The notes under the pieces were generated by a model. The model was not told where the DNA came from and ran no database searches. It worked only from the letters and a program-made list of their open reading frames with translations. A stretch of DNA of 64,000 nucleotides from an uncultured Muribaculaceae bacterium (lineage in GTDB: Bacteria > Bacteroidota > Bacteroidia > Bacteroidales > Muribaculaceae): the NCBI GenBank assembly GCA_958436175.1, contig CAUBJF010000010.1, positions 26,185-90,184 of the forward strand, given 5' to 3'. The first letter of the stretch is position 1. The number at the start of each line of letters is the position of its first letter. Positions 18,335 through 27,177 of this stretch are shown piece after piece. The translations under genes and the position numbers were made by a program.

Positions 18335-19600
18335 ATGAAAGCTTTAATGTTCGGTTGGGAATTCCCTCCCCATATTCTCGGCGGTCTCGGTACGGCAAGC
18401 TACGGCCTGACACGCGGTATGTGGGAATGTGGCGACATGGATATCACGTTCGTCATTCCCAAGCCTTTCGGCGACGAGGACAAGAGTTTCGCCAACATCA
18501 TCGGTATGTCGCAGGTTCCTGTGGCCTGGCGTGATGTCAACCGCGACTATGTCGAATCTCGTATCGGCAACCTGATGAATCCGGACCTGTACTACCGTCT
18601 CCGCGACCATATCTATGCCGATTTCAACTACATGCGTACTAACGATCTCGGCTGTATCGAGTTCTCCGGCAAATATCCTTCGAACCTCCTGGAGGAAATC
18701 AACAACTACTCTATCACAGCCGGTGTGCTCGCACGTACACTCGACTTCGATATCATCCACAGCCACGACTGGCTGACCTATCCTGCCGGCATACATGCCA
18801 AGCAGGTGACGGGCAAGCCCCTTGTTATCCACGTCCATGCCACCGAATACGACCGTTCGCGCGGTAAGCCCAATCCTACTGTCTACGGCATCGAACGCGA
18901 CGGCATGACACATGCCGACCATATCATTACTGTCAGCAACCTCACTCGCCAGACCGTCATCGACCACTACGGTGTCGACCCCTCCAAGGTCACCACTGTA
19001 CATAACGCCGTGATACCCTTGAGCCAGGACCTCCTCGACATAGAGATGCCACGTGCTACAAAAGAGAAAGTCGTAACTTTCCTTGGACGTATCACAATGC
19101 AGAAAGGTCCCGAATACTTCGTCGAAGCCGCCGTCAAGGTGCTTAAGAACTGCTCCAACGTGCGCTTCGTCATGGCCGGTTCCGGCGATATGATGAACCA
19201 GATGATCGACCTTGCCGCCGAGCGCGGCATCGCCGACCGCTTCCACTTCCCCGGATTCCAGAAAGGACGCCAGGTCTACGAGATGCTCAAGGCCAGCGAT
19301 GTATATATCATGCCCTCCGTATCCGAACCTTTCGGTATATCGCCTCTGGAAGCAATGCAGATGGGTGTCCCCAGCATCATATCAAAGCAGAGCGGTTGCG
19401 CCGAAATCCTCGACTGCGTTATCAAGACCGACTACTGGGATGTCGATGCCATGGCCGATGCCATACATGCCATCATTTCCTATCCGGCTCTCTACAAGCA
19501 GCTCCGTGAAGACGGTCTCGCCGAAGTGGCCCAGATCACATGGGACAAGGCAGGCCGGAAAGTCATCAACATCTATAACAAGGTGCTTGGAAGAAACTAA
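18335..19600 (+). CDS. glycosyltransferase family 4, probable glycogen/starch synthase-like
   Basis: A 421-residue GT-B enzyme. It begins MKALMFGWEFPPHILGGLGTA, the GG loop typical of glycogen-synthase-like GT4/GT5 enzymes. The midpart has DIIHSHDWLTYPAGIHAK and VHATEYDRSRG; the C-terminal half has FLGRITMQKGPEYF and SVSEPFGISPLEAMQMG with the E-x7-E pair. It lies between a debranching enzyme and a GH57 gene, so a role in glucan chain elongation is likely. No glgA or glgC is seen in the window. The sugar donor is inferred from context. Confidence 0.88.
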   Translation: MKALMFGWEFPPHILGGLGTASYGLTRGMWECGDMDITFVIPKPFGDEDKSFANIIGMSQVPVAWRDVNRDYVESRIGNLMNPDLYYRLRDHIYADFNYMRTNDLGCIEFSGKYPSNLLEEINNYSITAGVLARTLDFDIIHSHDWLTYPAGIHAKQVTGKPLVIHVHATEYDRSRGKPNPTVYGIERDGMTHADHIITVSNLTRQTVIDHYGVDPSKVTTVHNAVIPLSQDLLDIEMPRATKEKVVTFLGRITMQKGPEYFVEAAVKVLKNCSNVRFVMAGSGDMMNQMIDLAAERGIADRFHFPGFQKGRQVYEMLKASDVYIMPSVSEPFGISPLEAMQMGVPSIISKQSGCAEILDCVIKTDYWDVDAMADAIHAIISYPALYKQLREDGLAEVAQITWDKAGRKVINIYNKVLGRN

Positions 19601-19638
19601 CCTATTTCTAACTCGTCAACAAAACACAGAAACAGAAT

Positions 19639-21033
19639 ATGAAAGCTATCTGCTTCAATTTCGAAATACATCAGCCGTTCCGTCTGAAACGCTATCGTTT
19701 CTTCGACATCGGCCGTGACCACTATTACTTCGACGACTTCCTCAACGACGATATCGTCAGCCGCGTGGCTCACAACTCCTACATTCCTGCCGCCGAGACT
19801 CTTCTGCGTATGATAGAGCAGAGCGGCGGCAAGTTCCGCTGTTCCATAGCCATTTCCGGCATCGCGTTCGAACAGTTCGAGCTATATGTACCTGAGTTCC
19901 TCGATCTCCTGAAGCGTCTCGCCGACACAGGATGCGTCGAATTCGTGGCACAGCCATATGCCTTCTCCCTGGCAAGCCTCATAGACCCCGAGGAATTCGC
20001 ACAGCAGATCCGCGACACCTGCTCGCTGCTCAAGAACCGTTTCGGCGTGACCCCCAAGGTGGTACGCAACACCGAGCTTATCTACTTCGACGACCTTGCC
20101 CCGCAGCTTGTTGAACTCGGCTTCAAGGGCGCTCTCACAGAAGGTGCCAAGCACATCCTCGGCTGGAAATCGCCTAACTACGTCTACACTGCCGCTTCCG
20201 CCCCCAAGCTGAAACTCCTGCTCCGCAACAGCAAGCTCAGCGACGATATCGCTTTCCGCTTCAGCGACAGCTCGTGGCCTGAATTCCCCCTCACCGCCGA
20301 CAAGTACATGGACTGGATCGCATCCACCCCGGCCGAAGAGCAGATTGTCAATATATTCCTCAACATGGAAGTGTTCGGCGACCTCCAGCCCTCGACAACA
20401 GGCATATTCCAGTTCCTCGAAGCCCTTCCGCGCTTCGCTGCCGAACGCGGCATCGACTTCCTGACACCATCTGAGGCTATCTCCAAAATCAAGCCCGTCG
20501 GCGAGCTCAGCGTCATGCACCCCATATCGTCGGCCGACGAGGCTCGCGACACCTCCGCATGGCTCGGCAACCACATGCAGAACGATGCTTTCCAGAAACT
20601 ATACTCTGTAGCAGAACGTGTACGCAAGTGTGACAACCGTCGTCTCAAGCAGGACTTCTCGTATCTCCAGACATGCGACCATCTCTTCTATATGAGCACC
20701 AAGCGCATGGCCGACGGTTCGCTCCACAGCCTTTTCAGCCCCTATGAGACCCCGTTTGCCGCTTTTACGAACTACATGAACGTGCTTGCCGACTTCCTCA
20801 TGCGTGTCGAAGAAGAATTCCCTTCGAAGGTCGACAACGAGGAGCTCAACTCGCTCCTGCTCACCATCGCAAACCAGGGCGACGAAATCGAGGCTCTCAA
20901 CAAAGAACTCGCCTCGATGCGCAAAAATGTCGAGCAGTACAATATCGAGCATAAGCTGCGCAAGGAAGAAACCCCAGCCGCCGAGGCTCCTGCCAAAAAA
21001 ACTCGTAAAGTTGCCAAAAAGGCTGCTAAATAA
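19639..21033 (+). CDS. GH57 alpha-amylase-like protein with altered acid/base residue
   Basis: A 464-residue GH57 family protein. Motif 1 is EIHQPFRL (9-16), motif 2 is CVEFVAQPYAFSLASL (99-114), and motif 3 is RNTELIY with the nucleophile Glu at 146. In motif 4 the sequence is FLNMEVFGD. The residue aligned with the acid/base Asp of the usual F-x-D-Y-E-x-F-G is Asn242. GH57 'alpha-amylase-like' proteins lacking one catalytic residue are known from Bacteroides relatives, so this may be a glucan-binding or regulatory protein. The C-terminus adds a coiled coil (about 400-440) and a Lys/Ala-rich tail ending KKTRKVAKKAAK. It is the third gene of the glycogen operon. Confidence 0.88.
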   Translation: MKAICFNFEIHQPFRLKRYRFFDIGRDHYYFDDFLNDDIVSRVAHNSYIPAAETLLRMIEQSGGKFRCSIAISGIAFEQFELYVPEFLDLLKRLADTGCVEFVAQPYAFSLASLIDPEEFAQQIRDTCSLLKNRFGVTPKVVRNTELIYFDDLAPQLVELGFKGALTEGAKHILGWKSPNYVYTAASAPKLKLLLRNSKLSDDIAFRFSDSSWPEFPLTADKYMDWIASTPAEEQIVNIFLNMEVFGDLQPSTTGIFQFLEALPRFAAERGIDFLTPSEAISKIKPVGELSVMHPISSADEARDTSAWLGNHMQNDAFQKLYSVAERVRKCDNRRLKQDFSYLQTCDHLFYMSTKRMADGSLHSLFSPYETPFAAFTNYMNVLADFLMRVEEEFPSKVDNEELNSLLLTIANQGDEIEALNKELASMRKNVEQYNIEHKLRKEETPAAEAPAKKTRKVAKKAAK

Positions 21034-21052
21034 ACCCTGACAAACCGGTTAT

Positions 21053-21089
21053 AAGGGTGTGCGTCCTGTAATACGGGGCGTACACCCTT
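21053..21089 (+). terminator. stem-loop after the glycogen operon
   Basis: AAGGGTGTGCGTCC (21053-21066) pairs with GGGCGTACACCCTT (21076-21089) as a 14-pair stem with two G-U pairs. No strong T-run follows, so it may be a weak terminator or a processing/stability hairpin before the kinase-like gene. Confidence 0.5.
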
Positions 21090-21107
21090 AGCCGCTTAAT
21101 AATCTCT

Positions 21108-21743
21108 ATGCTCCCCGACAAATACACAATCACTATCGGACGTACTTTCGGCAGCGGCGGTCGTGCCCTCGGCCGTGCCATCGCCGAGCGTCTCGGTATA
21201 GACTTCTACGACAAGAAACTCCTCGTCGAGGCTGCCGCAAAGGCCGGCCTTAATATGGAGTATGTCGAAAAAAACGACGAACGCGCCCCCAGTCTCATCG
21301 GTGGCATCATACCCTTCTCCATGGGCTTCTATCCCATGTCCTGGATTGGCAATCCTTCGGGAGGGGCAGCCGACAACACATACAATGCCCTGCGTGAATA
21401 CATGCATGAGCTGGCGGCTTCGAAACCGTGCGTCATAGTAGGCCGCAGCGCCGACTATGTCCTGCGCGACCTTCCCAACGTCGTCAATCTCTTTGTCCAT
21501 GCGCCTGTCGAAGAGTGCGTCCGCCGTATTCTCAGCCGTTGCGACGCTATCGACGAGAACCAGGCCCGTACCTTGTTCGAGAAGACGAATAAACTGAGAG
21601 CCAATTTCTATAATTTCTACACCGACAAGCGCTGGGGCTACGCCGAGAGTTACGACCTCAGTCTCGACTCGTCGTCTCTGTCTATGGACGAGCTGGCCGA
21701 TTTCGTCATCGGATACGTACACCGCAGGCTTGACAAGAAATAA
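21108..21743 (+). CDS. cytidylate kinase-like family protein
   Basis: A 211-residue P-loop protein of the cytidylate-kinase-like family. The N-terminus ITIGRTFGSGGRALGRAIAE has the looser glycine-rich loop of this family rather than a standard Walker A, followed by LGIDFYDKKLL. The middle has CVIVGRSADYVL and VHAPVEECVRRIL, matching nucleotide kinase lid and core regions. Members are widespread in gut bacteria; the substrate has not been settled. It follows the glycogen cluster and is 4 bases ahead of an esterase gene. Confidence 0.88.
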   Translation: MLPDKYTITIGRTFGSGGRALGRAIAERLGIDFYDKKLLVEAAAKAGLNMEYVEKNDERAPSLIGGIIPFSMGFYPMSWIGNPSGGAADNTYNALREYMHELAASKPCVIVGRSADYVLRDLPNVVNLFVHAPVEECVRRILSRCDAIDENQARTLFEKTNKLRANFYNFYTDKRWGYAESYDLSLDSSSLSMDELADFVIGYVHRRLDKK

Positions 21744-21747
21744 CGCG

Positions 21748-22560
21748 ATGAGAAGACATTTTCTGACACTGATACTCCTCCTGGTGGCTGTCGCCGCCTC
21801 CGCTTTCAAGGCCGACACTGTCACAGTCGCCTCGAAGTACCTCGACACGCCGATGAAGGTTACCGTACTGACTCCCGACGGTGCTGCCGGACAGCGTTTC
21901 CCGACGGTATATCTTCTTAACGGCTTCAGCGGCGACTACCGCGCCTGGACGCAGACCACGGAGCCTCGCTTAGGTGAAATTGCCGACCGCTACGGCATGG
22001 TCTTTGTCATGCCCGACGGCCGCGACAGCTGGTACTGGGACTCGCCGGTCAACAGCGGCCTGCAGATGGAATCCTTTATCACCAAGACGCTCGTGCCGTA
22101 CATCGACAGCAAGTTCCCGACGATTCCGGAGGTTTCAAAACGTGCCATAACAGGCTTGAGCATGGGTGGCCATGGCTCCATCTATCTTGCCGCACGCCAT
22201 CCCGAAATTTTCGGCTCGGCAGGCAGTATGAGCGGTGGTGTCGATATCCGTCCTTTCCCGAAAAGCTGGAACATGAGCAAGCTTCTCGGCAAGACATATG
22301 CTGAAGATGCCCCCCTGTGGGACAGTCATACCGTTGCCACGATGGTTCCACAGATCAAGAAGGCCGGCATCAACCTGATATTCGACTGCGGCAGCGAGGA
22401 TTTCTTTGCAAAGGTCAATGCCGACTTCCATCATGCTCTTCTCGATGCCGGTGTGCCGCACGACTATACTTCGCGTCCCGGCAACCATTCGCACTCCTAT
22501 TGGAGGAACTCTCTCAAATACCACCTCCTTTACTTCAACGAGGTATTCAAAAAGAAATGA
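21748..22560 (+). CDS. secreted esterase, alpha/beta hydrolase (esterase D / PF00756 type)
   Basis: A 270-residue alpha/beta hydrolase with a signal peptide (FLTLILLLVAVAASAFKA). The nucleophile elbow is TGLSMGGHGS, the oxyanion region is VYLLNGFSGDYRAW, and a C-terminal GNHSHSYWR supplies the catalytic His. An acidic residue in FDCGSEDFF is the likely third member. I start at ATG 21748, which places the hydrophobic leader correctly; an in-frame ATG-like start at 21730 lies inside the previous gene. Its stop overlaps the recF ATG by four bases, although a link in function is unlikely. Confidence 0.88.
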   Translation: MRRHFLTLILLLVAVAASAFKADTVTVASKYLDTPMKVTVLTPDGAAGQRFPTVYLLNGFSGDYRAWTQTTEPRLGEIADRYGMVFVMPDGRDSWYWDSPVNSGLQMESFITKTLVPYIDSKFPTIPEVSKRAITGLSMGGHGSIYLAARHPEIFGSAGSMSGGVDIRPFPKSWNMSKLLGKTYAEDAPLWDSHTVATMVPQIKKAGINLIFDCGSEDFFAKVNADFHHALLDAGVPHDYTSRPGNHSHSYWRNSLKYHLLYFNEVFKKK

Positions 22561-23678
22561 TACTGCGCAGCCTCCGCCTCACCGGTTTCAAGAACATAGC
22601 CTCGGCAGAGCTGGAATTCTCGCCCAAAATCAACTGTTTCCTCGGCGATAACGGTATGGGTAAGAGCAATCTGCTCGATGCCCTCTATTTCCTGAGCTTC
22701 TGCAAGAGCTTCACGGGAGCCGCCGATGCCATGCTCGTGCGGCGCGGCGATAGCTTCTCCCTGCTGCAGGCACGCTACATGCGCCGGGGCCTCGACGAGG
22801 TCCTGACAGCCTCTGTCCAGCAGGGCCGTCGCAAGCTTTTCAAGCGTTCAGGCAAGCAGTACAACCGTCTATCCGACCATATCGGTGCGTTTCCCCTGGT
22901 CATTGTCTCGCCTGCCGACATGTATCTCGTCAGCGGCGAGCCGTCGGAGCGTCGCCGCTTCATAGACCAGATAATATCGCAGCGCGATGCCCGATACCTC
23001 GACGCTCTCATCCGCTACAATTCAGCCCTCGAGCAGCGCAACCGCCTCCTGCGCGAGGAATGTGCCGACCGTGGGGTCTTCGAAGCTCTTGAGGCCCAGA
23101 TGGAAGTGGCTGGCTCATACATCACTCGCAGACGCCGTGAGAACATAGAACGGCTCGGTGTTATTTTCGAACCGTATTATTGTGCGGTGGCTGCATGCGA
23201 CGAACGTGCGGAGATCCGCTACGTTGCCAAAGACTATGAGGAAGGAGGCGGCCTGGCGGCGCACCTGAAGACAACGCGCGACCGCGACATGATACTGAAG
23301 CATACCGCCTCGGGGCCGCATCGCGACGACATCGAGTTCCTGCTTGACGGCATGCCCCTGCGCCGATGCGCCTCACAGGGACAGACCAAGACATTCACGT
23401 CCGCGCTACGCTTCGCACAGTACGACCTGCTGCGCGAGAGTCTCGGTATGAACCCGCTGCTGCTTCTCGATGATATCTTCGACAAGCTCGATGCAGGGCG
23501 CGTACGCCGCATAATGTCGCTGGTCGGCTCCTCCGATACCTTCGGTCAGATTTTCATTACAGATACCAACCGCCGTCATCTCGACGAAATCGTGGCAGAC
23601 ATACCCGATACACATACCCCCGGCAGCTACCGACTCTGGCATGTCGAGAACGGCACCTTCACACCACTGTTATCATGA
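22557..23678 (+). CDS. recF: DNA replication and repair protein RecF
   Basis: A 373-residue SMC-like ATPase that helps load RecA at gaps. Walker A is GDNGMGKSN (30-38), preceded by LRLTGFKNIASAELEF and followed by DALYFLSFCKSF, both RecF hallmarks. The region SPADMYLVSGEPSERRRFID is highly typical. The ABC signature region reads ASQGQTKTF and Walker B is LLLLDDIFDKLD, with the downstream ITDTN. The start ATG at 22557 overlaps the esterase stop (ATGA). Its own stop overlaps the DUF721 gene by four bases, the usual recF-DUF721 arrangement. Confidence 0.96.
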   Translation: MILRSLRLTGFKNIASAELEFSPKINCFLGDNGMGKSNLLDALYFLSFCKSFTGAADAMLVRRGDSFSLLQARYMRRGLDEVLTASVQQGRRKLFKRSGKQYNRLSDHIGAFPLVIVSPADMYLVSGEPSERRRFIDQIISQRDARYLDALIRYNSALEQRNRLLREECADRGVFEALEAQMEVAGSYITRRRRENIERLGVIFEPYYCAVAACDERAEIRYVAKDYEEGGGLAAHLKTTRDRDMILKHTASGPHRDDIEFLLDGMPLRRCASQGQTKTFTSALRFAQYDLLRESLGMNPLLLLDDIFDKLDAGRVRRIMSLVGSSDTFGQIFITDTNRRHLDEIVADIPDTHTPGSYRLWHVENGTFTPLLS

Positions 23679-23965
23679 AGCGTTCCGAACCACTCCGTGT
23701 CGACGAGATTATAGAGAAGATGGTGACCGCCACGGGTCTGCGTCCGCAGTTCCAGGCCCACAGCATCGAGAACGTATGGCCCGATGTCGTCGGCAAGCAT
23801 ATCAACGCGTTCACCTCGCGTGTCTATGTCCGCGAGCGCACGCTTCATGTCCATATCACTTCGGCACCCCTCAAAGAAGAGCTCGGGTATATGCGCGAGC
23901 TGCTCGTCAAGCAGCTAAACCGTGCCGCCGGTGCCGACGTTATCAATAATATAGCTATCCATTGA
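23675..23965 (+). CDS. DUF721 (DciA-like) protein
   Basis: A 96-residue protein with the DUF721 layout: an N-terminal helix (LRVDEIIEKMVTATGL), VWPDVVGKHINAFTSRVYVRERTLHVHI, then helices with ELGYMRELLVKQLN and the closing INNIAIH. The related DciA protein loads the replicative helicase in many bacteria lacking DnaC; for this shorter version that role is inferred. It overlaps recF by four bases and shares one base with the following thioesterase gene (TGATG), so the three are tightly coupled. Confidence 0.88.
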   Translation: MKRSEPLRVDEIIEKMVTATGLRPQFQAHSIENVWPDVVGKHINAFTSRVYVRERTLHVHITSAPLKEELGYMRELLVKQLNRAAGADVINNIAIH

Positions 23966-24408
23966 TGAATAAATCACGTATCCCCGCTCCCTCCTTCGAG
24001 TTCCGTCACCGTTGTCCCGTCCAGATACGCTTCAACGATATCGATATGTTCGGACACCTCAACAATTCGGTGTATTTCCAGTTCGCCGACCTTGCCAAGG
24101 CCCGCTACTTCATGCAGATGGTAGGCGGCCGCTTCAATCCCAAGGAAATAGGCACCGTCGTTGCCAATGTGAACTGCAATTTTTATGCCCCGACATTTTT
24201 TGAAGAAAAAATAGAGGTGCTGACAGCCGTTGCCTCGATTTCTACCCATTCCCTGAAAATGGAGCAGCGTATCGTCAACGACAAGGGCGACGTGAAGTGC
24301 ATCATCGAGACCGTCATGGTATGTTTCGACCCCTCGACGGGCGAGACGACTCCCGTCACCGACCAGTGGCGCAACTATATTACCCAATACGAAGGCCGAG
24401 CCTTCTGA
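23965..24408 (+). CDS. acyl-CoA thioesterase, hotdog fold (YbgC/4HBT-like)
   Basis: A 147-residue hotdog-fold protein. VQIRFNDIDMFGHLNNSVYFQFADLAKARYF carries the Asp-x-Asp and G-H-x-N-N signature of 4HBT-type thioesterases, with the catalytic Asp in FNDID. The start is ATG 23965, overlapping the previous stop by one base; a TTG one codon earlier is less likely. The acyl substrate is not evident. It sits between DUF721 and polA with short gaps, apparently in one transcript. Confidence 0.88.
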   Translation: MNKSRIPAPSFEFRHRCPVQIRFNDIDMFGHLNNSVYFQFADLAKARYFMQMVGGRFNPKEIGTVVANVNCNFYAPTFFEEKIEVLTAVASISTHSLKMEQRIVNDKGDVKCIIETVMVCFDPSTGETTPVTDQWRNYITQYEGRAF

Positions 24409-24417
24409 CAAACAGAT

Positions 24418-27177
24418 ATGGAAGAAAAGAAACTGTTCCTCCTCGATGCCTATGCCCTCATCTACAGGGCCTACTACGCTCTAATGCGTTCGCCGAGGGT
24501 CACGTCGACCGGACTGAACACCTCCGCTATATTCGGCTTCTGCCTCGCCCTCGACGATGTTCTGCGCAAGGAGAATCCCGGATACATAGCCGTATGCTTC
24601 GACCCCGAGCACGGCAAGACTTTCAGGCATGAGGAATATCCCGAATATAAGGCCGGGCGCGACAAGCAGCCCGAAGATATCACTGTCGCCATCCCATATA
24701 TCAAGAAGATACTGGAGGCATACCGTATCCCGGTGATCGAAAAGGACGGCTACGAGGCCGACGATGTAATAGGCACACTCTCGCGCATGGCCGAGAAGGA
24801 AGGTTTCACGACCTATATGATGACCCCCGACAAGGACTACGGGCAGCTTGTCACCGACAAGGTGTTCCAGTACCGTCCGGCTATCAAGGGACAGGGCTTC
24901 GAGGTACGCGGCCCTCAGCAGGTGTGCGAACGCTACGGCATATCGTCGCCCTCGCAGGTTATCGACCTCCTTGCCCTCGAAGGCGATGCCTCGGACAACG
25001 TTCCGGGATGTCCTGGCGTTGGCGAGAAGACGGCTGTAAAACTTATCGGTGAATACGGTTCTGTCGAGAATCTGCTCGATAACGCCTCTTCAATCAAAGG
25101 GGCTCTTGGCAAGAAGATAATGGACAATGCGGAGCAGATACGCCTTTCGAAGCATCTGGTGACGATTATCACGGATGTGCCTGTCAAGTTCGACCCCGAA
25201 GAACTGCGCCGCTGCGAGCCGGATATAGATGCCTTGTTGAAACTCTTCAAGGAACTTGAGTTCAAGAGCTTCATCCTCAAGCTTGGCGGCAATCCGGCAG
25301 AAACGCCTGAGATGAAACCCAAGGCTCCTGCCCTTCAGGCTTCGCTTTTCGATTTCGAGGAAGACGCACCTGTGGTCGTCCCCAATTTCGAAGTTTCGGG
25401 TAAAGATGTCGAAGTGCTGGAAACGACCGAGGCTGTCAGCGAATTTATTTCGACGGCTATGAAGGCCGGTATGGTTGGTATGGCCCTCAACAGCGTCGGT
25501 GCCGAAGCCATGACCGCCGCTTGCTACGGTACTGCCCTTGCCTACGAGATTGAAGGAGCCATACGTTCAGCTTACATACCTTTCCCGTCCGATAAGACAC
25601 GTCGTAGCGAGCTTATGACCCTGTTCGAGCCTCTGTTTGCCGACAAAGACGTGACAGTGGTCGGTGCCGACATCAAGCGCGACATGCTCCTCTGGAGGCG
25701 TGAGAATGTGTCCTTTGCCGGAGCTCGCTGGTTCGATACTACTGTGGCTCATTATCTGTGCAGTCCCGAGGCCAAACACGATACTGCCATCCTTGCTATG
25801 ACATATCTCGGCTTCCGTACCTACGATGCCGACTTCACGACTGCCGAAAGGCGTATGGCACCTATGGATCCGGCCGCTGCTATGGGTGAGACTGCCGCTG
25901 TCGTACTCCGGCTTGTCGAGCCGTTGCGCAGCGAGCTGTCCATGAAAGAAGAAATGAAGCTCTTCGAGGATATAGAGACTCCGATGGTCGGCGTGCTCGC
26001 TTCGATGGAATGGGAGGGTGCGCGAATCGATGTCGGAGAACTCAAACGGTTATCTGTCGAGCTTTCGGAGCGTCTGGCCGGTCTTGAAAAAGAGGCGTAT
26101 GATATTGCTGGACGACCATTCAATGTCTCCTCGCCGACACAGGTAGGGCAGATTCTTTTCGGGGAGATGCAGATCGACCCCAAGGCACGTCGCACCAAGG
26201 CCGGGGCATGGTCCACTGCCGAAGATGTGCTCGAGAAATATGCCAAGGACGTGCCGCTGGTGCGCCTTATCCTCGATATACGCGGACTCAAGAAACTTTT
26301 GGCTACATATATCGACGCATTGCCGAAGCTCATCAATCCGCGTACAGGAAAATTGCATACCACTTATAACCAGACTGCAACGGCGACTGGCCGCTTGTCG
26401 TCGACCAATCCCAATCTGCAGAATATCCCAATCCGCACCGACGACGGACGTGAGATACGGCGTGCATTCGTTCCCGACGACGGATGTCTGATGCTGTCGG
26501 CCGACTATTCCCAGATCGAACTGCGCCTCATGGCCGATCTCAGCGGCGACCCCGAGATGATTTCCGCTTTCACCTCAGGCGAGGATATTCACCGCTCGAC
26601 AGCCGCCAAAATCTACCATGTCAAGCCCGAGGATGTCAGCGACAACCAGCGCCGCAACGCCAAGACGGCTAACTTCGGTATCATATACGGTATTTCTGCA
26701 TTCGGGCTCTCGGAACGTCTCGGCATACCCCGGGCCGAGTCCAAGGAGCTGATAGAGGGCTATCTGCGTACGTATCCCAAGGTTGCCGAATACATGCAGA
26801 AGGCTGTCGAGGATGCCCGTCGCGACGGATATGTGATGACCATTATGGGACGCAAGCGTTATCTGCCCGACATTGCCTCGCGCAGCAACACCGTGCGCAG
26901 CTATGCCGAACGTACGGCCATCAATGCTCCTCTGCAGGGCTCTGCCGCCGATATAATAAAAAGTGCGATGGTCGATATCGACCGCGAAATACGCGAACGC
27001 GGACTGAAGTCGCGTATGATATTACAGGTACACGACGAATTGATATTCAATGTCGTGCCGGAAGAGCTCGCGCAGATGCAGGAGCTTGTCGTGCGCCTCA
27101 TGGAGGGCGCATACAAGGGACGTGTGCCTATGGAAGTGTCGGCGGGCGTAGCCACTAACTGGCTCGACGCGCATTAG
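24418..27177 (+). CDS. polA: DNA polymerase I with degenerate proofreading site
   Basis: A 919-residue family A polymerase. Residues 1-290 form the 5'-3' nuclease (LDAYALIYRAYY, YEADDVIGTL, TPDKDYGQLV, EGDASDNVPG). The polymerase domain (about 520-919) has TATGRLSS, motif A DYSQIELR (696-703), the O-helix region RRNAKTANFGIIYG and motif C QVHDE. The central 3'-5' exonuclease domain (about 330-510) is present in size. However, the ExoI metal motif, normally FDxET, reads VGMALNS (353-359), lacking both acids. ExoII (VGADIKRD) keeps its Asp. Proofreading is therefore probably lost. Its stop overlaps the convergent radical SAM gene by four bases. Confidence 0.96.
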   Translation: MEEKKLFLLDAYALIYRAYYALMRSPRVTSTGLNTSAIFGFCLALDDVLRKENPGYIAVCFDPEHGKTFRHEEYPEYKAGRDKQPEDITVAIPYIKKILEAYRIPVIEKDGYEADDVIGTLSRMAEKEGFTTYMMTPDKDYGQLVTDKVFQYRPAIKGQGFEVRGPQQVCERYGISSPSQVIDLLALEGDASDNVPGCPGVGEKTAVKLIGEYGSVENLLDNASSIKGALGKKIMDNAEQIRLSKHLVTIITDVPVKFDPEELRRCEPDIDALLKLFKELEFKSFILKLGGNPAETPEMKPKAPALQASLFDFEEDAPVVVPNFEVSGKDVEVLETTEAVSEFISTAMKAGMVGMALNSVGAEAMTAACYGTALAYEIEGAIRSAYIPFPSDKTRRSELMTLFEPLFADKDVTVVGADIKRDMLLWRRENVSFAGARWFDTTVAHYLCSPEAKHDTAILAMTYLGFRTYDADFTTAERRMAPMDPAAAMGETAAVVLRLVEPLRSELSMKEEMKLFEDIETPMVGVLASMEWEGARIDVGELKRLSVELSERLAGLEKEAYDIAGRPFNVSSPTQVGQILFGEMQIDPKARRTKAGAWSTAEDVLEKYAKDVPLVRLILDIRGLKKLLATYIDALPKLINPRTGKLHTTYNQTATATGRLSSTNPNLQNIPIRTDDGREIRRAFVPDDGCLMLSADYSQIELRLMADLSGDPEMISAFTSGEDIHRSTAAKIYHVKPEDVSDNQRRNAKTANFGIIYGISAFGLSERLGIPRAESKELIEGYLRTYPKVAEYMQKAVEDARRDGYVMTIMGRKRYLPDIASRSNTVRSYAERTAINAPLQGSAADIIKSAMVDIDREIRERGLKSRMILQVHDELIFNVVPEELAQMQELVVRLMEGAYKGRVPMEVSAGVATNWLDAH

